DNA of 6,378 nucleotides from the NCBI GenBank assembly GCA_002327765.1, contig DCUH01000135.1, positions 1 to 6,378 of the forward strand. Reading direction: 5' to 3'. A program made the position numbers and the translations under genes. The stretch comes from a bacterium UBA2219 (GTDB lineage Bacteria > Desulfobacterota > Deferrimicrobia > Deferrimicrobiales > Deferrimicrobiaceae). Shown here piece after piece: positions 1 to 4,381 of this stretch. The stretch's first letter is position 1, and the number at the start of each line of letters is the position of its first letter. The notes beneath the pieces were generated by a model. That model made no database searches. It saw nothing but the letters and a program-made list of their open reading frames with translations, and was not told where the DNA came from.

Positions 1-1
1 C

Positions 2-496
2 GCGGTCCTGTCGATGCGCCAGGCCGACCGGCCGGCCCCCGCGCCGGCCGCGGCGACGGCGCCGCAGGCGCCGGCCGCGGACGATGCCCCCGTTGCGGCG
101 GACGACGCGCCGAAGCAGGCGGCCGAAGCCGCCGCGGCGCGGGCGGACAACGCCGCGGAGGCGGGACCCCGGGCGGGCGCGTCCCCCGCGGACAACGCCG
201 CGGCGGCGGCGACGGCCTCGACCGTCGTCTCGGCCGTCGGAGGCTCGGGGCCGCTTACCGGGCCGTTCCAGCTCTTCCTCGAGGCGAGCGAGCAGACCTG
301 GGTGATGTACAGCTTCGACGGCGGCGACGCGGTCGACGTGACGCTGTTCTCCGGGGACAAGATCAGCATCTCGGCCGAAAATCGCATCACGCTCAAGATC
401 GGGAACGCCGGCGGCGTCGTCGGGACATTGAACGGGCAGCGGCTTCCTCCGTTCGGGGAAAGCGGCCAGGTCCGGAACGTCACCATCGGCCAATGA
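2..496 (+). CDS. rodZ: RodZ-like protein, C-terminal part (linker plus DUF4115 domain), 5' partial
   Basis: The reading frame is open from the first full codon at base 2, so the true start lies upstream; the ATG at 14 lies inside a low-complexity linker and is unlikely to be the start. About the first 80 residues are almost only Ala, Pro, Asp, Glu and Gly, typical of a flexible periplasmic linker. From about base 264 to 490 there is a compact beta-rich domain with the pattern LFLEASEQTWV, then LFSGDKISI, LKIGNAGGV, and LNGQRLPPFG. This matches the C-terminal DUF4115 domain of RodZ/cytoskeletal helix-turn-helix proteins. In that family an N-terminal HTH domain binds the actin homologue MreB in the cytoplasm and one membrane helix leads to the linker and periplasmic domain, so the protein helps keep rod shape. 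The HTH and membrane segment are outside the window, so the name rests on the C-terminal domain alone. The stop codon overlaps the recO start. Confidence 0.75.
   Translation, partial: AVLSMRQADRPAPAPAAATAPQAPAADDAPVAADDAPKQAAEAAAARADNAAEAGPRAGASPADNAAAAATASTVVSAVGGSGPLTGPFQLFLEASEQTWVMYSFDGGDAVDVTLFSGDKISISAENRITLKIGNAGGVVGTLNGQRLPPFGESGQVRNVTIGQ
143..203 (+). repeat. Two 16-bp direct repeats in the RodZ linker
   Basis: The 16-mer GCGGACAACGCCGCGG occurs at 143-158 and again, identical, at 188-203. The copies start 45 bp (15 codons) apart, so both are read in the same frame and encode ADNAA. A looser duplication of an ADDAP unit lies just upstream, near 77-112. This looks like in-frame expansion of the Ala-rich linker; no transposon-like ends are seen. 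Confidence 0.7.
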
Positions 497-1248
497 GCCG
501 GGGAGGTGCCGCCGGAGAGCGCACCTTCCACGCTTCCCCCGCCTTCCTGGTCCGGGCCGTCGACATGGGGGAAGCCGACCGGCGGCTCACCTTCTTCACC
601 CGCGACGCGGGCGTCGTGTCGATCCTTGCGAAATCCGCATGGAGGAGCCGGAAGCGCTTCGGGGGGCTGCTCCAGCGATACGTCCTCCTCGACATCGTCT
701 GGACGGAAACCGCCGGGAGGATGCCCGTCCTTTCGACCGCGTCCGTTTCCGAGAGCTTCTGGACGATCGTGGAGGATTGGGAGCGGGTCCGCCACGCGGA
801 CTATCTCCTCGAACTGGCGGCGGAAATGTTTCCGCAGGAAGGGGCCAAGCCCAGGGCGTTCGGCATGCTCCTCGAAGGGATCCGGGCGCTCGCGGCCGGC
901 GAGGCGCCCGGGAAGGCGGCCCGCAGGGTGGAGGCGGCGTTCCTCGGGATCGGGGGATGGGGACCTGACCTGTCGGGGTGCCGGAAGTGCGGGCGGGCGG
1001 ACAGCCGGTGGTATCGCTTCGTCCCGCCGGAGGGTGGGGCGTTGTGCGAATCCTGCGCGACGGGGGCCGGGGTGAAACTCTCGCTGGGGGCCGTCAAAAC
1101 GTGGAAGGCCCTCCAGGCCGGCGGAGAGGCGGCGAGGGAGCGGCTTCGTGTTCCGGATGGGATTGCCGATGAATTACGGGATGTTATTCCTTGTTATATC
1201 GAGTATTGCCTTGGGAAGCAGCTCCGTAGCCTCGGCGGGGCGCAATAG
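493..1248 (+). CDS. recO: DNA repair protein RecO
   Basis: The 251-residue product has the usual length and plan of RecO, the RecFOR-pathway mediator that binds SSB and ssDNA, anneals strands and helps load RecA at gaps. An N-terminal OB-fold region (about residues 15-90) starts with AFLVRAVDMGEADRRLTFFT, matching the family pattern in which a YGExDR-like turn precedes LTLFT. A helical region follows, interrupted by a zinc-finger-like module with C163 and C166 (CRKC) and C185 and C188 (CESC). The tail CYIEYCLGKQLRSL fits the conserved C-terminal helix. The start at 493 forms an ATGA overlap with the upstream stop; no later ATG or GTG precedes the OB fold, and no good Shine-Dalgarno is visible, so translation probably depends on coupling to the rodZ-like gene. 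The last 25 or so codons shift strongly to A/T-ending codons, including a TTA, unlike the rest of the gene. Confidence 0.93.
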   Translation: MSRGGAAGERTFHASPAFLVRAVDMGEADRRLTFFTRDAGVVSILAKSAWRSRKRFGGLLQRYVLLDIVWTETAGRMPVLSTASVSESFWTIVEDWERVRHADYLLELAAEMFPQEGAKPRAFGMLLEGIRALAAGEAPGKAARRVEAAFLGIGGWGPDLSGCRKCGRADSRWYRFVPPEGGALCESCATGAGVKLSLGAVKTWKALQAGGEAARERLRVPDGIADELRDVIPCYIEYCLGKQLRSLGGAQ

Positions 1249-1261
1249 CGTGCAAGGGATC

Positions 1262-1319
1262 TAAAACCTTCAATATTTCCAGCGACTTCTTGACAATCCG
1301 CCCGGCGGGGTGTAAGTAT
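1262..1319 (+). promoter_or_regulatory. Predicted sigma70-type promoter of glyQ-glyS-ppdK
   Basis: A perfect -35 hexamer TTGACA lies at 1290-1295. Eighteen bases later comes AAGTAT at 1314-1319, preceded by TG at 1311-1312, which gives an extended -10 (TGn) element. Read one base earlier, TAAGTA at 1313-1318 has 17-bp spacing but matches the -10 consensus less well. An A/T-rich patch at 1262-1278 sits just upstream of the -35, where an UP element would be. This is the only gap above 100 bp in the window, it separates recO from glyQ, and no hairpin terminator is seen in it. Some read-through from rodZ-recO is therefore also possible. The -10 element is imperfect, so the prediction rests mostly on the -35, the TG and the position. 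Confidence 0.62.
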
Positions 1320-1326
1320 GCCTATC

Positions 1327-1334
1327 ATTTTTTA
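1327..1334 (+). promoter_or_regulatory. Likely transcription start with a six-T initial tract
   Basis: From the predicted -10 element the transcript should begin near A1327, which is followed by six T (1328-1333) and then A. The initial RNA would read AUUUUUUA. Similar starts in Escherichia coli pyrBI, codBA and upp permit reiterative U addition and make expression depend on UTP. Whether that happens here is inference; the start site itself is predicted, not measured. The resulting 5' leader would be only about 27 nt, too short for a T-box or other large riboswitch. Confidence 0.35.
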
Positions 1335-1338
1335 CGCC

Positions 1339-1344
1339 GGGAGG
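1339..1344 (+). promoter_or_regulatory. Shine-Dalgarno sequence that fixes the glyQ TTG start
   Basis: GGGAGG lies nine bases upstream of the TTG at 1354. An in-frame TAA (1351-1353) directly precedes that TTG, so no earlier start is possible. The next in-frame alternative, GTG at 1372, would cut into the conserved FQDLVLSLQ segment. Together these make TTG the start codon. Confidence 0.85.
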
Positions 1345-1353
1345 TTCCCCTAA

Positions 1354-2235
1354 TTGTTTTTCCAAGACCTCGTGCTTTCCCTTCAGCGGTACTGGGCCGA
1401 CAAGGGCTGCGTGATCCATCAGCCGTACGATACGGAGGTCGGCGCGGGAACGTTCCACCCGGCGACGTTCCTTCGTTCGCTCGGGCCCGAGCCGTGGAAC
1501 ACGGCCTACGTCGAGCCGTCCCGCCGCCCGACGGACGGGAGGTACGGGGAGAACCCGAACCGGCTCCAGCATTATTACCAGTTCCAGGTCGTCATGAAGC
1601 CGTGCCCCTGCAATTACGTGGAGCTGTATCTCGATTCGCTGCGCGCGGTGGGGATCGACCCGCTCGCGCACGACATCCGTTTCGTGGAGGACGACTGGGA
1701 ATCCCCCACGCTGGGGGCGTGGGGGCTGGGCTGGGAGGTCTGGCTCGACGGGATGGAGGTGACCCAGTTCACCTACTTCCAGCAGTGCGGCGGCATCGAC
1801 CTCAAACCCGTGACCGGGGAGATCACCTACGGCCTCGAGCGGATCGCCATGTACCTGCAGAACGTGGACAACGTCTACGACCTCAAGTGGGTGGGCGACG
1901 TCACGTACGGGGACGTCCATCACCGCGGCGAGGTCGAGTGGTCCGCGTACAACTTCGAGGCGGCCGACACCGGGATGCTGTTCTCCCTGTTCTCCATGTA
2001 CGAGAAGGAATGCATGTCGCTGGTCGGCCGGAAGCTCGTCCTTCCCGCGTACGACTACTGCCTCAAGTGCTCGCACGCGTTCAACATGCTCGACGCGCGA
2101 GGCGCCATCTCCGTGACGGAGCGCACGTCCTACATCGCGCGCGTCCGCAACCTGGCGCGCCACTGCGCGGAGGGGTTCCTCAAGACCCGGGAGGAACTGG
2201 GGTTCCCCCTGCTCAGGAACGCACCCGGCAGATAG
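1354..2235 (+). CDS. glyQ: Glycyl-tRNA synthetase alpha subunit
   Basis: The 293-residue product is full length for the alpha subunit of bacterial alpha2beta2 glycyl-tRNA synthetase (class II). The alpha subunit holds the catalytic core that activates glycine with ATP and transfers it to tRNA-Gly. Visible landmarks are FQDLVLSLQRYWADKGC at the N-terminus, the motif 2 region with PSRRPTDGRYGENPNR (residues 55-70) running into LQHYYQFQVVMKP, the family signature HDIRFVEDDWESPTLGAWG (106-124), and the motif 3-like TYGLERIAMYL (158-168). It ends close after the conserved GFPLL. Translation starts at TTG behind a strong Shine-Dalgarno sequence. glyS follows after 31 bp. Unusual points are cysteines C84 and C86 (KPCPCN where SPDN or SPLN is common), C145 (QQCGG) and the pair C236/C239 (YCLKC). 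Confidence 0.97.
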   Translation: MFFQDLVLSLQRYWADKGCVIHQPYDTEVGAGTFHPATFLRSLGPEPWNTAYVEPSRRPTDGRYGENPNRLQHYYQFQVVMKPCPCNYVELYLDSLRAVGIDPLAHDIRFVEDDWESPTLGAWGLGWEVWLDGMEVTQFTYFQQCGGIDLKPVTGEITYGLERIAMYLQNVDNVYDLKWVGDVTYGDVHHRGEVEWSAYNFEAADTGMLFSLFSMYEKECMSLVGRKLVLPAYDYCLKCSHAFNMLDARGAISVTERTSYIARVRNLARHCAEGFLKTREELGFPLLRNAPGR

Positions 2236-2246
2236 AATCCACCCGC

Positions 2247-2254
2247 GAAGAGGG
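2247..2254 (+). promoter_or_regulatory. Ribosome binding site of glyS
   Basis: GAAGAGGG in the 31-bp glyQ-glyS gap lies 12 bases before the ATG at 2267. The spacing is longer than ideal, so initiation may be helped by ribosomes finishing glyQ. No terminator or separate promoter is visible in this gap. Confidence 0.55.
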
Positions 2255-2266
2255 CATACACACACG

Positions 2267-4354
2267 ATGGAACGCGACTACCTGCTCGAGATCGGCTGCG
2301 AGGAAATCCCGGCGGGCTTCATCGGTCCCGCGCTGTGGCACGGGAGCAAGCTGCTGGAGGATTCCCTGCGCAAGGCCCGCCTCCCGTTCGGCAAGATCGA
2401 CATCCAGGGCACGCCGCGCCGGCTGGCCTTCATCGTCCGCGGCCTGTCGGAGCGGCAGAAGGCCCGCAGCGAGACCGTCCTGGGCCCCCCGAAGGCCGTC
2501 GCGCTCGACGCGGCGGGAAAGCATACGAAGGCCGCCCTCGGCTTCGCGAAGTCGCAGGGGATCGCCGTTTCGGCCCTGTCGGTCTTCCCGACGGACCGCG
2601 GCGAGTACCTCGGGTTCGTCCGGGAGGAGGCGGCGCGCGAGGCCCGGGAGGTCCTGCCGGGGATCGTCTCCGATTTCATACCGTCGATCCCCTTCAGAAA
2701 GTCGATGCGGTGGGCCGACCTCGACGTCCGGTTCGCGAGGCCCGTCCACTGGATCGTCTCGCTCCACGGGGAGGAGGTGGTCCCGCTCCGCTACGGGAAC
2801 GTCGAGGCGGGGCGGACGACGTACGGCCACCGGTTCCTTTCGCCCGGCCCCATAGCCCTCGCCTCGCCGGACGGCTACGAGGGGAAGCTGGCCGAAGCGC
2901 GCGTGCTCGTCGACCTCGAGTCCCGCAAGGAGCGGATCCGCGAGGGGCTGCGCGGGATCTCGGAGGAAACGGGGATGAAATGGGTCGAGGACGAGCCGCT
3001 CGTGGAGACGGTGGCGAACCTCGTCGAGTTCCCCGTCGTCCTGCAGGGGCGCTTCGAGGAGAAGTTCCTGGCCCTGCCGCGGGAGATCCTCGTCACCTCC
3101 ATGCGGAACAACCAGAAGTATTTCGTGTTCGAGGACGACCGCGGGTCATTGAGCCCCGCGTTCGCATTCGTCTCGAACATGATCGTCCCGGATCCGAGGG
3201 TGGTAGTGGCGGGGAACGAGCGGGTCCTCCGGTCGCGCCTCGCGGACGCGGAGTTCTATTACTGGGACGACCTGAAAGTCCCCCTGTTCGACCGGACCGA
3301 GGCGCTGAAGAAGGTGGTGTTCCAGGCCGACATGGGGACCTACTGGGAGAAGATCGGGCGGATGGCGGAGATCGCCTCTTTCGTGGCCTCCTTCGCGTTC
3401 CCCTCCAGGGAGCGGGATTGCCGCAGGGCGGCTTTCTTAAGCAAGGCCGACCTCACCACCGGCGTCGTCAAGGAGTTCCCCGAGCTGCAGGGGGTGATGG
3501 GGCGGCACTACGCCTCGAAGACCGGAGAGACGGAAGAGATCGCGAGCGCGGTCTTCGAGCATTACCTGCCGAAGGGGCAGTCGGACGACCTGCCGTCCAC
3601 GGACGTCGGGGCTGCGGTGGCGATCGCGGACAAGATCGACATGGTGTGCGGCTGTTTCGGCGTGGGGCTCGTCCCCACCGGGACGGCCGACCCGTACGGC
3701 CTGCGCCGCCACACCCTGGGCATCCTCTCCATCCTCGAGGGCCGGAGGCTGCGGATCCGGCTCGAGGAGCTCGTCGACCGGTCGCTGGCGACCCTTTCCG
3801 GGAAGCTGAAAAGCCCGGCGGACGACGTGAGGCGAAAGGTGACGGAGTTCATCGCCGGCCGCTACCTGAACCTGCAGGTGGCGAAGGGGATCCCTGCCGA
3901 CCTCGTAGAGGCGGTGATCGCCCCGGGGCTGACCGACGTGATCGACCTCCGGTCGAAGCTCGACGCGCTGGTCGCGTTCCGCTCCGACGCGGCCTTCGAG
4001 CCGCTCGCCGAGGTGTTCAAGAGGGCGATCAACATCACGAAGGCGTATTCCGGTTCCCTCGACGTGTCGGAGCGGCTGTTCGAGGCGCCGGAGGAGCGCG
4101 CCCTCTACGCCGCGGCCCACGGCGTCTCGGGGCGCGTCGCTGCCGCCGCGGGCGACGGCCGCTACGCCGAGGCGTTCCGCGAGATGGCGGCGCTGCAGCC
4201 GCTGGTCGCCGCGTTCTTCGACAAGGTGCTCGTGATGGCGGAGGACCCGGCCGTAAGGAACAACCGGCTCGCGCTCCTGAAAGGGCTGTCCGCCGCCTTC
4301 TCGTCGGTGGCGGATTTTTCCAGGGTGGCGTCCCCGGGCGCCCAGAAACCTTAA
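2267..4354 (+). CDS. glyS: Glycyl-tRNA synthetase beta subunit
   Basis: The 695-residue product matches the usual length (about 690) of the beta subunit, which binds and positions tRNA-Gly for the GlyQ catalytic subunit in the cytoplasm. Conserved blocks in order: YLLEIGCEEIPAGF (residues 5-18), GTPRRLAF (48-55), FRKSMRWAD (143-151), FARPVHWIV (156-164), EFPVVLQGRFEEKFLALP (254-271), SMRNNQKYF (278-286), GNERVLRSRLADAEFYYWDD (316-335), VVFQADMGTYWEKIGR (350-365), KADLTTGVVKEFPELQGVMG (393-412), DKIDMVCGCFGVGLVPTG (455-472) and DPYGLRR (475-481). The C-terminal helical part, with FIAGRY (528-533) and FKRAINI (584-590), is the DALR-type anticodon-binding domain. The start is an ATG right before the first conserved block. 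No frameshift or truncation is seen. The stop TAA begins an eight-A run, and the frame stays open from there into ppdK. Confidence 0.97.
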   Translation: MERDYLLEIGCEEIPAGFIGPALWHGSKLLEDSLRKARLPFGKIDIQGTPRRLAFIVRGLSERQKARSETVLGPPKAVALDAAGKHTKAALGFAKSQGIAVSALSVFPTDRGEYLGFVREEAAREAREVLPGIVSDFIPSIPFRKSMRWADLDVRFARPVHWIVSLHGEEVVPLRYGNVEAGRTTYGHRFLSPGPIALASPDGYEGKLAEARVLVDLESRKERIREGLRGISEETGMKWVEDEPLVETVANLVEFPVVLQGRFEEKFLALPREILVTSMRNNQKYFVFEDDRGSLSPAFAFVSNMIVPDPRVVVAGNERVLRSRLADAEFYYWDDLKVPLFDRTEALKKVVFQADMGTYWEKIGRMAEIASFVASFAFPSRERDCRRAAFLSKADLTTGVVKEFPELQGVMGRHYASKTGETEEIASAVFEHYLPKGQSDDLPSTDVGAAVAIADKIDMVCGCFGVGLVPTGTADPYGLRRHTLGILSILEGRRLRIRLEELVDRSLATLSGKLKSPADDVRRKVTEFIAGRYLNLQVAKGIPADLVEAVIAPGLTDVIDLRSKLDALVAFRSDAAFEPLAEVFKRAINITKAYSGSLDVSERLFEAPEERALYAAAHGVSGRVAAAAGDGRYAEAFREMAALQPLVAAFFDKVLVMAEDPAVRNNRLALLKGLSAAFSSVADFSRVASPGAQKP

Positions 4355-4370
4355 AAAAAAGAGGCACGGC

Positions 4371-4375
4371 GGGAG
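4371..4375 (+). promoter_or_regulatory. Ribosome binding site of ppdK
   Basis: GGGAG, inside a longer purine stretch at 4371-4380, lies six bases before the ATG at 4382. It sits in the 27-bp glyS-ppdK gap, just after the run of eight A at 4353-4360. It supports independent, efficient initiation of ppdK on the shared transcript. Confidence 0.75.
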
Positions 4376-4381
4376 AGGGGT

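Noticed and set aside
1254..1270. Terminator after recO
   Set aside because: Only a four-base AAGG/CCTT stem with a nine-base loop and no following T run; too weak.
1323..1328. TATCAT as the -10 element of the glyQ promoter
   Set aside because: It matches five of six consensus bases but stands 27 bp from the TTGACA, too far, and no other -35 fits it well; the AAGTAT element with TG is better placed.
1339..1348. Hairpin hiding the glyQ Shine-Dalgarno (GGG pairing with CCC)
   Set aside because: Three base pairs around a small loop are too weak to support a regulatory claim.
1249..1353. T-box or glycine riboswitch in the glyQ leader
   Set aside because: The predicted 5' leader is only about 27 nt, with no T-box sequence, specifier stem or antiterminator.
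1270..2265. Open frame of 331 codons on the - strand opposite glyQ
   Set aside because: Antisense shadow of glyQ; no motif or credible ribosome binding site recognised.
1290..2855. Open frame of 521 codons on the + strand starting at the glyQ promoter
   Set aside because: It overlaps glyQ and the start of glyS out of phase, its first codon lies in the -35 hexamer, and the protein is Arg-rich without recognisable motifs.
4336..4360. Terminator between glyS and ppdK
   Set aside because: The GGGCGCCC palindrome leaves no proper loop and is followed by A rather than T, so it is not an intrinsic terminator on the + strand.
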